Assembly (NCBI GenBank): GCA_937974135.1
Contig: CALJIH010000013.1
Span: 1-5,197 of the forward strand
Source of the DNA: an uncultured Cocleimonas sp.
GTDB taxonomy: Bacteria > Pseudomonadota > Gammaproteobacteria > Thiotrichales > Thiotrichaceae
Reading direction: 5' to 3'
Length of the DNA: 5,197 bases
Each line of letters starts with the position of its first letter. Position 1 is the stretch's first letter. The notes under the pieces are model-generated. The model was not told where the DNA came from. It did no database searches and worked only from the letters and a program-made list of their open reading frames with translations. This document shows, in pieces, positions 1 to 5,197 of the stretch. Both the position numbers and the translations under genes were made by a program.

Positions 1-1056
1 GTATTTTTGTACCATTGGCATACGTGTTTGACCACCAACCAAGATTACGTCATTGATTTCTGAACCTTTCAAACCAGCATCTTTAAGAGCAACTTTACAT
101 GGCTCGATGGTACGCTTCACTAAATCTTCAACTAGCGACTCAAGCTTCGCACGCGTTAGTTTCACGTTTAAGTGTTTTGGTCCTGAAGCATCAGCCGTAA
201 TATACGGTAGGTTTACATCTGTTTGTGTTGACGATGAAAGCTCAATCTTTGCTTTTTCAGCCGCTTCTTTCAAACGCTGAAGTGCAAGTGGATCATTATG
301 TAGATCTACACTGTTGTCTTTCTTAAATTCGTCTGCCAAGTAATCGATCAAACGCATGTCGAAGTCTTCACCACCAAGGAATGTATCACCATTCGTTGCT
401 AGTACCTCAAACTGGTATTCGCCGTCAATTTCCGCGATTTCGATGATCGATACGTCGAATGTGCCACCACCTAAATCGTAAACCGCAATCGTGCTATCGC
501 CTTTAGCTGCTTTGTCCATACCATAAGCTAGTGCAGCAGCAGTTGGCTCATTGATAATACGTTTCACTTCTAGACCAGCGATTTTACCCGCGTCTTTAGT
601 CGCTTGACGTTGTGAATCATTGAAATAAGCAGGAACAGTAATAACAGCTTCTGTTACTGACTCACCTAAATAATCTTCAGCGTCTTTTTTCAGCTTTTGT
701 AAGATTCGTGCTGAAACTTCTGGCGGAGACATTTTCTTGCCATTCGCTTCAACCCACGCATCACCGTTATCTGCTTTAACGATTTCGTAAGGTACTAACT
801 CGATATCTTTTTGTACCGCGTCTTCGTCAAAGGTACGACCAATCAAACGCTTAATTGCATATAGTGTATTTTGAGGGTTAGTTACTGATTGACGCTTTGC
901 TGACTGGCCGACCAAAACTTCATCGTTAGCAAATGCTACGATGGAAGGGGTGGTGCGATCGCCTTCTGCATTTTCAATAACTTTTGGCTTATCGCCTTCC
1001 ATTACCGCGACACAGGAGTTTGTTGTTCCTAAGTCAATTCCGATTATCTTTCCCAT
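1..1056 (-). CDS. dnaK: Molecular chaperone DnaK (Hsp70), 3' end cut off by window edge
   Basis: Cytoplasmic ATP-dependent Hsp70 chaperone that works with DnaJ and GrpE in folding, disaggregation and the heat-shock response. The 352 codons present translate without interruption and cover most of the nucleotide-binding domain. Visible motifs are the phosphate-1 loop IGIDLGTTNS (residues 5-14), TVPAYFNDSQRQATKDAG (140-157), NEPTAAALAYG (169-179), phosphate-2 DLGGGTFD (194-201, including the Thr199 autophosphorylation position of E. coli numbering) and the adenosine motif ILVGGQTRMP near the cut. The rest of this domain, the substrate-binding domain and the lid lie outside the window. The start is the ATG at 1056, preceded by a purine-rich AAGAGAG ribosome site about 7 bases upstream and giving the universal MGKIIGIDLGTT start. 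It lies 193 bp downstream of grpE on the same strand, and a weak sigma-32-like promoter in that gap suggests it can be transcribed independently as well as from upstream. dnaJ would be expected next, off the left edge. Confidence 0.98.
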   Translation of the reverse strand, partial: MGKIIGIDLGTTNSCVAVMEGDKPKVIENAEGDRTTPSIVAFANDEVLVGQSAKRQSVTNPQNTLYAIKRLIGRTFDEDAVQKDIELVPYEIVKADNGDAWVEANGKKMSPPEVSARILQKLKKDAEDYLGESVTEAVITVPAYFNDSQRQATKDAGKIAGLEVKRIINEPTAAALAYGMDKAAKGDSTIAVYDLGGGTFDVSIIEIAEIDGEYQFEVLATNGDTFLGGEDFDMRLIDYLADEFKKDNSVDLHNDPLALQRLKEAAEKAKIELSSSTQTDVNLPYITADASGPKHLNVKLTRAKLESLVEDLVKRTIEPCKVALKDAGLKGSEINDVILVGGQTRMPMVQKY

Positions 1057-1089
1057 TTTTTTCTCTCTTAAAATATGTCTTAAATATTT

Positions 1090-1117
1090 CTACAGATAGC
1101 TAGATAGGCCGCTGTAG
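1090..1117. repeat. Short inverted repeat in the dnaK leader
   Basis: CTACAG at 1090-1095 is repeated as CTGTAG at 1112-1117, giving 6-bp arms around 16 bases. It begins a few bases after the predicted dnaK transcription start, and its 28-bp overall span equals that of the longer palindrome before grpE. The octamer TACAGATA (1091-1098) also occurs in that palindrome's centre (1913-1920). The arms are short, so chance is possible. It could be a weak operator half-site pair or a leader hairpin. Confidence 0.25.
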
Positions 1118-1130
1118 TTAGTGTTGTTTT

Positions 1131-1160
1131 AAATGTGTGGTTGTTTATTTTTTTATCAAG
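1131..1160 (-). promoter_or_regulatory. Candidate sigma-32-like promoter for dnaK
   Basis: On the minus strand CTTGATA (1160-1154) is followed, after 15 bases, by ACACATTT (1138-1131). The sigma-32 consensus is roughly CTTGAAA, 13-15 bases, CCCCATNT, so the -35 has one mismatch and the -10 keeps CAT and the final T but only part of the C block. Transcription would start near 1124, leaving a leader of about 70 bases. It is the best heat-shock-type match in the grpE-dnaK gap but clearly weaker than the one before grpE. Confidence 0.4.
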
Positions 1161-1249
1161 TAAAAATATAAAATAACCTTACAAATATTTGGTTTTTTGT
1201 GGTAATTGAAGATTTTACTGATAAATGGTGTCTAAATTGCCGCTTTAAA

Positions 1250-1864
1250 CTAGTTTTTAACAACCATAACCATGGCTGGACGAACCAATCTTCCATTTAA
1301 GGTATAACCTTTTTGCATTACCGCACTCACATGATCGTCTTCGTATTCTTCGCTGGGTTGCATTGCCATAGCTTGATGCAGATCAGGATTGAATTTTTCA
1401 CCAAGTGGATCAACCGCCACGACAGAGAACTTCTCCATCGCTGCTTTCAATACATTCATGGTTAAACCAATACCCTCACGAATCTGTTCAACCTCACCTT
1501 CAACGGCATAACCCATTTCTAAGCTATCCGCGACTGGCAGTAATTCTTCAACAAATTTCTTCACTGCATATTTGTGCGCATCTTCGACTTGTTTTTCAGA
1601 ACGTTTACGTAAGTTATCCATTTCTGCCTGAATCCGTAATGCCTTATCCCAATTTTCATTAGCTTTGGTATTTGCCTCTTCCAACTCGGCTTGCAGTGAT
1701 TCGATGGTGACCTCCGAAGTTACTTCTTTATTAGTTTCGGTAACCTCTTCTTGTTGTTGTTTTTCTTCCGCAGCTTCTGTCGCTTGGTCTAATGCCTCAT
1801 CGACTTCGCTATCTACTTCGTCGTTATCGATGATGTCATTTATATCGTCTTTTGATTTGCTCAT
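1250..1864 (-). CDS. grpE: Nucleotide exchange factor GrpE
   Basis: Cytoplasmic homodimeric co-chaperone that releases ADP from DnaK and so resets its substrate cycle. At 204 residues it has normal length. Residues 1-50 are acidic and Glu/Asp/Gln-rich with low complexity, typical of the disordered GrpE N-terminus. Residues about 53-115 form the long dimerising helix and include the conserved AEMDNLRKR (80-88) and ELLPVADSLE (107-116). The C-terminal beta domain carries the family signature from FNPDLHQAM (158-166) through GYTLNGRLVRPAMVMV (186-201). The ATG at 1864 is preceded by AGGTTGAGAAG, which offers a usable ribosome site. It sits between hrcA and dnaK on the same strand, the order found in bacteria with an HrcA-controlled dnaK operon. 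Its promoter region holds a strong sigma-32 match and a perfect palindrome, suggesting both heat-shock activation and repression. Nothing in the protein looks damaged. Confidence 0.97.
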   Translation of the reverse strand: MSKSKDDINDIIDNDEVDSEVDEALDQATEAAEEKQQQEEVTETNKEVTSEVTIESLQAELEEANTKANENWDKALRIQAEMDNLRKRSEKQVEDAHKYAVKKFVEELLPVADSLEMGYAVEGEVEQIREGIGLTMNVLKAAMEKFSVVAVDPLGEKFNPDLHQAMAMQPSEEYEDDHVSAVMQKGYTLNGRLVRPAMVMVVKN

Positions 1865-1902
1865 GCGCTTCTCAACCTAATGCTTAAGTTTATTTATATA
1901 TG

Positions 1903-1930
1903 TTGCACAGTTTACAGATAAACTGTGCAA
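1903..1930. promoter_or_regulatory. Perfect 12-bp inverted repeat, candidate HrcA operator
   Basis: TTGCACAGTTTA (1903-1914) and TAAACTGTGCAA (1919-1930) are exact reverse complements around the 4-base loop CAGA. On the minus strand it lies about 10 to 37 bases after the predicted grpE transcription start and 38 bases before the ATG, which is the usual place of a CIRCE element. It shares GCAC...GTGC with CIRCE, but those cores are 16 bases apart instead of 13, and the flanks differ. No T-run follows on either strand, so it is a poor terminator. An operator for HrcA or another repressor, or a stabilising 5' hairpin in the mRNA, are the main options. Palindrome: seen; function: inferred. Confidence 0.6.
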
Positions 1931-1940
1931 TCAAGAATGT

Positions 1941-1963
1941 CCTAAAAGGTGGGGGGTGTCTTT
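1941..1963 (-). repeat. 23-bp element, copy 1 (grpE promoter)
   Basis: On the minus strand this begins AAAGACACCCCCC and continues ACCTTTTAGG. A second copy on the plus strand at 3120-3142 matches 20 of 23 bases, including the first 13 without change. Here the element contains the -10 of the sigma-32 promoter of grpE. The two copies face away from each other's genes and flank hrcA in inverted orientation. Confidence 0.6.
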
Positions 1964-1974
1964 GTTATTTCAAG
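1947..1974 (-). promoter_or_regulatory. Sigma-32 (heat-shock) promoter of grpE
   Basis: The minus strand carries an exact CTTGAAA -35 (1974-1968), a 13-base spacer and a CCCCACCT -10 (1954-1947), which departs from CCCCATNT at one defined position. Transcription should begin near 1940, about 76 bases before the grpE ATG and just ahead of the 1903-1930 palindrome. This implies heat-inducible expression of grpE, and of dnaK by readthrough, independently of any hrcA promoter. Confidence 0.75.
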
Positions 1975-2018
1975 AAAAAAATGCTTTTTTATACAATTTT
2001 TTAGCGATTTTTTGATGT

Positions 2019-3062
2019 TTATTTCTTTAACGCCGCAGAAAGCAGTTTTGCGGTGATATCTACCACTGGAATCACCCGATCATAATGCATGCGTTGCGGC
2101 CCAATAACACCAAGAACGCCAATATGTGTTTCATCGATCTGATAAGGTGCAGTGACCACACTGCAATCACCAAATACTTCATGACCGGATTCACGACCGA
2201 TGAATATCTGCACACCGTCAGCATTCATACAACGATCTAACAAACCTAAAATATCACGTTTTTCATTAAACGCATTAAATAGCTGTCGAAGTTTAGCCAC
2301 ATCCGATAAATCATCGTAATCCATTAGATTGGTTCTACCGGCAACTACATAGTCTTCGTGATCACTATCGCTGATGCCAGACATTGCTTGTTCACCAAGG
2401 TCAATTGCCGATAACATCATATCATTCATATCAGAGCGCACTTGCTTCATCTCTTCTAACAAACAAACGCGAGCTTGTTGTAAGTCTTTACCGACGATAA
2501 TTTCGTTGAGATAGTTACTACTTTGTTGAAGCTCTGAAGATGATATATCTCGATCCATTTGAATCATGCGGTTTTCAATATCGTTATTTGACATTACCAA
2601 CACGACTAATACTTGAGCTTCAGACAATCTCAAAAACTCAATTTTACGAATCGCACGCGCATCCATCTGCGGAGCCATTACAATGCCGGTTAGTTGAGTT
2701 AAGCCCGACAACATATTTGACGCTGAATGAATCAAGTTGCTCGATGACTTTTGGTCCAGTTCGGACTCTAAGTTCTCAAATTCTTGCGCGGCTAATGGCG
2801 TTACATTAATCAAACTATCAACAAATAAGCGATAACCCTGTGATGTGGGAACACGGCCTGCAGATGTATGTGGCGCGTGGATATAGCCCTTGTCTTCTAA
2901 TGAAGCCATGACATTACGAATCGTCGCGGGGCTTAAATCTAAACCGCTACGTTTCGCTAATAATGACGAGCCAATGGGTTGACCGTCAGAAATATAGCCT
3001 TCTATTAAGACCTTTAGTAGGTGTTTTGCGCGATCATTAAGGTCTGTAGATTCAGGATGCAT
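2019..3062 (-). CDS. hrcA: Heat-inducible transcription repressor HrcA
   Basis: DNA-binding repressor of class I heat-shock operons; in studied species it binds CIRCE and its activity is tuned by GroEL. Its 347 residues are full length. Residues 8-80 form the N-terminal winged helix: LNDRAKHLLKVLIEGYI (8-24), the probable recognition helix LSPATIRNVMASLED (43-57) and the wing HTSAGRVPTSQGYRLFVD (65-82). The middle GAF-like region includes IRKIEFLRLSEAQVLVVLV (138-156). The C-terminus has GRTNLM (242-247), ESGHEVFGDCSVV (291-303) and GVLGVIGPQRMHYDRVIPVVD (315-335), all typical of the family. Ser33 stands where many relatives have Arg in the QPVGSR motif. The ATG at 3062 is the only reasonable start, since an in-frame stop lies about 30 bases upstream with no other start between, yet no Shine-Dalgarno sequence precedes it. 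It opens the hrcA-grpE-dnaK cluster and is divergent from the YHS gene. Confidence 0.97.
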   Translation of the reverse strand: MHPESTDLNDRAKHLLKVLIEGYISDGQPIGSSLLAKRSGLDLSPATIRNVMASLEDKGYIHAPHTSAGRVPTSQGYRLFVDSLINVTPLAAQEFENLESELDQKSSSNLIHSASNMLSGLTQLTGIVMAPQMDARAIRKIEFLRLSEAQVLVVLVMSNNDIENRMIQMDRDISSSELQQSSNYLNEIIVGKDLQQARVCLLEEMKQVRSDMNDMMLSAIDLGEQAMSGISDSDHEDYVVAGRTNLMDYDDLSDVAKLRQLFNAFNEKRDILGLLDRCMNADGVQIFIGRESGHEVFGDCSVVTAPYQIDETHIGVLGVIGPQRMHYDRVIPVVDITAKLLSAALKK

Positions 3063-3068
3063 AAAGTA

Positions 3069-3097
3069 ATAATGATGATCTAAAATGAGTTTTCAAG
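3069..3097 (-). promoter_or_regulatory. Candidate hrcA promoter very close to the start codon
   Basis: The minus strand has CTTGAAA (3097-3091), a 16-base spacer and CATTAT (3074-3069), a fair sigma-70 arrangement. The CTTGAAA box also equals the sigma-32 -35, but the matching -10 position reads CATCATTA, a poor fit. With either factor transcription would begin within a base or two of the ATG at 3062, giving an almost leaderless mRNA. That agrees with the lack of a ribosome site but is not proved. Confidence 0.35.
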
Positions 3098-3119
3098 CGT
3101 AATGATATAACAAACTATA

Positions 3120-3142
3120 AAAGACACCCCCCTACTTTTACG
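3120..3142 (+). repeat. 23-bp element, copy 2 (upstream of the YHS gene)
   Basis: AAAGACACCCCCC followed by TACTTTTACG repeats the grpE promoter element (minus strand, 1963-1941) with 3 mismatches. Here it lacks a TTGAAA box at the sigma-32 distance: 13 bases upstream of CCCCTACT (3129-3136) the sequence is ACAAAC. It may be a degenerate heat-shock promoter, or a regulator site just upstream of the sigma-70-like promoter that follows. Confidence 0.5.
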
Positions 3143-3167
3143 CAGTTTCTTAGGAAAATGTTATATT
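3137..3167 (+). promoter_or_regulatory. Candidate sigma-70 promoter for the YHS-domain gene
   Basis: An extended -10, TG-T-TATATT (3159-3167), differs from TGnTATAAT at one base. A 4-of-6 -35 match, TTTACG (3137-3142), lies at a long 19-base spacing. Extended -10 promoters tolerate weak -35 boxes. Transcription would start near 3174, about 35 bases before the ATG at 3209. Confidence 0.45.
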
Positions 3168-3208
3168 AATTTAACCACTTAGTTTTTAAATCAGGAAATT
3201 TATCAATT

Positions 3209-3718
3209 ATGAATACTCAAACCTTGGTACTTAAGCGCAATTATCATGTACTTTTCTTGTTGGCTATCACGCTATTATTTACCCTTTTCAGTAGCAACTT
3301 ATTTGCGGGAACTGGAGTGAATGTTGATAAACGAACAGGTTTGGCCATTTATGGTTATGACCCTGTTGCTTATTTCACGCAGAGCAAACCAGTAAAAGGC
3401 AATAATACCTTTGTTGTAGAACATCAAGGTACTAAATGGGCGTTTTCATCAGCAGCAAACATGCAAGCATTCTCTGCTAACCCTGAGAAATACCTACCTC
3501 AATATGGTGGCTACTGTGCCTTTGCTGCAAGTAAAAACAAAATCGCCAAAATCGATCCGAACGCATGGTCTATTAAAAACGGCAAGCTCTATTTAAATTA
3601 CAATGACAAAATTCGAAGCCGCTGGTTAAAAGATGTCGATAGAATGATTGTGAAAGGTGATAGAAACTGGCCAGCATTGTTAAAAGAAGCCCAAGGAAAA
3701 ACTGGATACGATAAATAG
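3209..3718 (+). CDS. Exported YHS-domain protein
   Basis: Small protein of 169 residues with an N-terminal signal peptide: basic residues at Lys9/Arg10, a hydrophobic core at about 14-28 and a likely cleavage after Ala33 (LFA/GTG). It should therefore be periplasmic or membrane-tethered. The mature part is one YHS domain: IYGYDPVAYF (47-56), a Trp-Ala-Phe-Ser-Ser strand (77-81), FSANPEKYLPQYGGYCAFA (88-106) with Cys103, and DPNAWSIKNGKLYLNYND (116-133). YHS domains occur in metal-related proteins, and the conserved Tyr, Asp and Cys suggest metal or redox chemistry, but this exported type has no established function that I know of. An AGGA ribosome site at 3193-3196 lies 12 bases before the ATG, a little far. 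The gene stands alone, divergent from hrcA and followed by a strong terminator. The family is confident; the function is unknown. Confidence 0.9.
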   Translation: MNTQTLVLKRNYHVLFLLAITLLFTLFSSNLFAGTGVNVDKRTGLAIYGYDPVAYFTQSKPVKGNNTFVVEHQGTKWAFSSAANMQAFSANPEKYLPQYGGYCAFAASKNKIAKIDPNAWSIKNGKLYLNYNDKIRSRWLKDVDRMIVKGDRNWPALLKEAQGKTGYDK

Positions 3719-3745
3719 TCTTTTCTGATTCTTTAACTCGCTCTC

Positions 3746-3785
3746 CTTATATGAGGTTTTTTAAACCTCATATAAGATAATTTTT
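3746..3785 (+). terminator. Rho-independent terminator after the YHS gene
   Basis: A perfect 14-bp stem, CTTATATGAGGTTT (3746-3759) and AAACCTCATATAAG (3763-3776), closes on a TTT loop and is followed by ATAATTTTT (3777-3785). It starts 28 bases after the YHS stop codon and isolates that gene from the next. The stem is AT-rich and the T-run is short and slightly displaced, but its length makes it convincing. Confidence 0.8.
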
Positions 3786-3814
3786 GATTAATTAGTTTTT
3801 AGTTCTTTGCAAAA

Positions 3815-3833
3815 GTGGGGTTTTAAACCACAC
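3815..3833. repeat. 19-bp imperfect palindrome just before the AotO-like gene
   Basis: GTGGGGTTT (3815-3823) and AAACCACAC (3825-3833) pair around T3824 with one mismatch (G3818 with A3830). It ends 7 bases before the ATG at 3841, in the place where a Shine-Dalgarno would be expected but is not seen. It could be a repressor site or a leader structure affecting translation; no known operator consensus is recognised. Confidence 0.35.
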
Positions 3834-3840
3834 TATATAA

Positions 3841-4992
3841 ATGAGCTATGAACTAATAACACGTCACATTACAGGTGACTCTCCAGGTAGAAAAACCTCG
3901 TTTCAATATTTTAAAATTGGCCCTGAAGCCAGTGCTGACATTCCAAAAGTTTTCATACAAGCTGCGCTGCATGCCGATGAACAACCCGGTATTATGGTGT
4001 TGCATCACTTATTAAAATTGCTTAAACAAGCGGATGCAAAAGATCAATTAGTCGCCCAGTTTGTTTTGATGCCGATGGTCAACCCTCTTGGCATGGGTGG
4101 CCTGCGGTTAAATCAACACCAAGGCAGATATGAAGAAGTAAGCGGTGTGAATTACAATCGTAAGTGGCCACGACTTTATGAAGCAATCGCCGAAGATATC
4201 GATGGTAAACTCGGTCAGGATGCTGAAAATAACCAACAAATCATTATTAAGGCTGTTGCAGATTGGATAGCATCATCAAAACCGATTACCGCAGTGGAAC
4301 AACAACGTCATTTTGTTATTCAAGAAGCTTATGATGCAGATTATGTGTTGGATTTACATTGTGATGATGAAGCATTAGTACATTTATTTGCTGTACCGCA
4401 ATTAAAGGAATCATCACACAATCTCTCCACATGGATCGGCTCTGCCGCAACACTATTAGCAGAAGATAGTGGTGGTGGTTCATTTGATGAAGTTTGGCCA
4501 GCTTTATGGATAGATGCGGCTAAAGAGAATCCTGAGTATCCAATTCCTCTTAAAGTAAAAGCGGCAGGTACGGTAGAATATCGAGGCGAATCTGACGTAT
4601 TTGATGATCTTAATAAAGATGATGCAAATCGACTTTATGGCTTTTTTCAAGACGAAGGTTTAATTTCGGGCTCGGCCATAATGGATAAACCTCAAATTGC
4701 GCCTGAACCCACAGATTTAGATGCGACTGAAATGCTTAGAGTAGATCAAGCCGGATTATTGGCGTACAAAGTCGAGCTGAATCAGATGGTAAAAAAAGGT
4801 CAACTAATTGCAGAATTGATTGCATTAGAGGGTGATGAAGCTTTCGAAAAGCGCACGCCTATTTTTGCAGGTACATCGGGGCGCATTATTTCCCGAAATA
4901 TCAACAAATACGTTTGGCCGGGGTGCTCTATCGCCAAAATTGTAGGCAATGAAAAACTTGAAAGTCGTGGCGAGTATTTATTGGAGGATTAA
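3841..4992 (+). CDS. Succinylglutamate desuccinylase/aspartoacylase-family zinc hydrolase, AotO-like
   Basis: Predicted cytoplasmic M14-like metallohydrolase of 383 residues with no signal peptide. Family members cleave N-acyl amino acids (AstE, aspartoacylase), but this subgroup's substrate is unsettled. The zinc site is visible: His44 and Glu47 in QAALHADEQPG (40-50), and His173 in VLDLHCDDE (169-177). Substrate-site motifs are NPLGMGGLR (81-89) and NYNRKWP (104-110, the counterpart of the classical DLNRNFP). Glu246 in GTVEYRG is the likely catalytic base. Residues about 300-368 form a C-terminal beta domain resembling a lipoyl/biotinyl barrel (VELNQMVKKGQLIAEL, then GTSGRIISRNINKYVWPGC), usual in this group. 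The layout best recalls the protein encoded beside the Pseudomonas arginine/ornithine transporter genes (AotO), but no transporter gene is visible here. The start is set by the TAA immediately before the ATG; no ribosome site is seen. It is a single gene with its own terminator. Confidence 0.85.
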   Translation: MSYELITRHITGDSPGRKTSFQYFKIGPEASADIPKVFIQAALHADEQPGIMVLHHLLKLLKQADAKDQLVAQFVLMPMVNPLGMGGLRLNQHQGRYEEVSGVNYNRKWPRLYEAIAEDIDGKLGQDAENNQQIIIKAVADWIASSKPITAVEQQRHFVIQEAYDADYVLDLHCDDEALVHLFAVPQLKESSHNLSTWIGSAATLLAEDSGGGSFDEVWPALWIDAAKENPEYPIPLKVKAAGTVEYRGESDVFDDLNKDDANRLYGFFQDEGLISGSAIMDKPQIAPEPTDLDATEMLRVDQAGLLAYKVELNQMVKKGQLIAELIALEGDEAFEKRTPIFAGTSGRIISRNINKYVWPGCSIAKIVGNEKLESRGEYLLED

Positions 4993-5060
4993 GCAATATA
5001 AAGACACAAAGATAACTCGAGAATTTTTACATTTAGCGTATTTTCTCAATGACAGCCTTT

Positions 5061-5094
5061 TAGGTACCTTCTTTTAAAAAGTTACCTATTTTTT
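5061..5094 (+). terminator. Rho-independent terminator after the AotO-like gene
   Basis: TAGGTACCTT (5061-5070) pairs with AAGTTACCTA (5079-5088) with one C/T mismatch, leaving an 8-base loop, and is followed directly by six T (5089-5094) and further T-rich sequence. It lies about 70 bases after the stop codon at 4992. Confidence 0.75.
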
Positions 5095-5197
5095 ATTATT
5101 ATTTTGATCATTTAAGCGATGTAAACTCACTTAAAAATATACCCTCAAGTTTTAGATATTTTAGACTTTTCCAATGTTTCAATATCTGTAAAAAATA
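5095..5197. other. AT-rich right edge, no assignable gene
   Basis: No start codon with a convincing ribosome site is seen. Two minus-strand frames enter open from the right edge, one ending at a TGA at 5110-5108 (29 codons) and one at a TGA at 5147-5145 (16 codons); either could be the tail of a convergent gene, but neither is long enough to recognise. A quasi-palindrome, TTTAAGCGA (5111-5119) and TCACTTAAA (5127-5135), has one mismatch. AGATATT (5154-5160) recurs inverted as AATATCT (5181-5187). Confidence 0.3.

Noticed and set aside
53..280. Plus-strand open frame of 75 codons within dnaK
   Set aside because: It lies antisense to the strongly conserved DnaK ATPase domain, has no ribosome site and resembles no protein family.
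1405..1880. Plus-strand open frames (1405-1662 and 1665-1880) opposite grpE
   Set aside because: They are antisense shadows of grpE; the Ser-rich 1665-1880 translation simply mirrors the acidic GrpE N-terminus.
1893..1921. Possible sigma-70 promoter overlapping the grpE palindrome (TATAAA at 1898-1893, TTATCT at 1921-1916, minus strand)
   Set aside because: The -35 matches only 3 of 6 bases and the area is AT-rich, so the -10 match is expected by chance; the sigma-32 promoter upstream is far better.
1903..1930. Palindrome read as a terminator between hrcA and grpE
   Set aside because: No T-run follows on either strand, and it lies after the grpE promoter where a terminator would block grpE.
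2540..2809. Plus-strand open frame of 89 codons opposite hrcA
   Set aside because: It is antisense to a fully conserved HrcA, with no start signal or recognisable product.
3110..3136. Full sigma-32 promoter for the YHS gene at the CCCCTACT box
   Set aside because: The -10 is partial (T and A replace A and T) and the position for TTGAAA reads ACAAAC, so only a related element is claimed.
5154..5187. AGATATT/AATATCT inverted repeat near the right edge
   Set aside because: The 7-bp AT-rich arms are 20 bases apart in very AT-rich DNA, and chance explains them.
5108..5197. 3' end of a convergent minus-strand gene entering from the right edge
   Set aside because: Two different frames are open from the edge (29 and 16 codons), both AT-rich, and neither is recognisable, so no coding call can be supported.

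Overview
The window looks like ordinary chromosome from an AT-rich gammaproteobacterium, probably marine. DnaK and GrpE read like gammaproteobacterial proteins, and grpE has a sigma-32 (RpoH)-type promoter. The heat-shock genes are nevertheless laid out as hrcA-grpE-dnaK, with an HrcA repressor that the enteric bacteria lack. The genus is inference; no rRNA or other marker is present.

Left part (1-3062, all minus strand): hrcA, then grpE, then dnaK, which runs off the left edge after 352 codons of its ATPase domain. HrcA is the class I heat-shock repressor, GrpE the nucleotide-exchange factor for DnaK, and DnaK the Hsp70 chaperone. The 154-bp hrcA-grpE gap holds a good sigma-32 promoter followed by a perfect 12-bp inverted repeat, placed where a CIRCE operator would sit but with a different sequence. 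The 193-bp grpE-dnaK gap holds a weaker sigma-32-like promoter. No canonical CIRCE (TTAGCACTC-N9-GAGTGCTAA) was seen upstream of any of the three genes.

Middle (3063-3785): a 146-bp divergent intergenic region, then a plus-strand gene for an exported YHS-domain protein, closed by a strong hairpin terminator. A 23-bp element in this intergenic region closely matches the grpE promoter region in opposite orientation, so the two copies flank hrcA as inverted repeats.

Right part (3786-5197): a plus-strand gene for a zinc-dependent succinylglutamate desuccinylase/aspartoacylase-family protein (AotO-like) with its own terminator, then about 100 bp of AT-rich sequence with no assignable gene.

The first three genes form a chaperone unit under apparent dual control (sigma-32 activation plus HrcA repression). 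The two right-hand genes are separately terminated and have no visible functional link to it. I found no mobile element, CRISPR array, RNA gene or obviously new multi-gene system. The most interesting signals are the non-CIRCE palindrome and the shared 23-bp promoter-region element.
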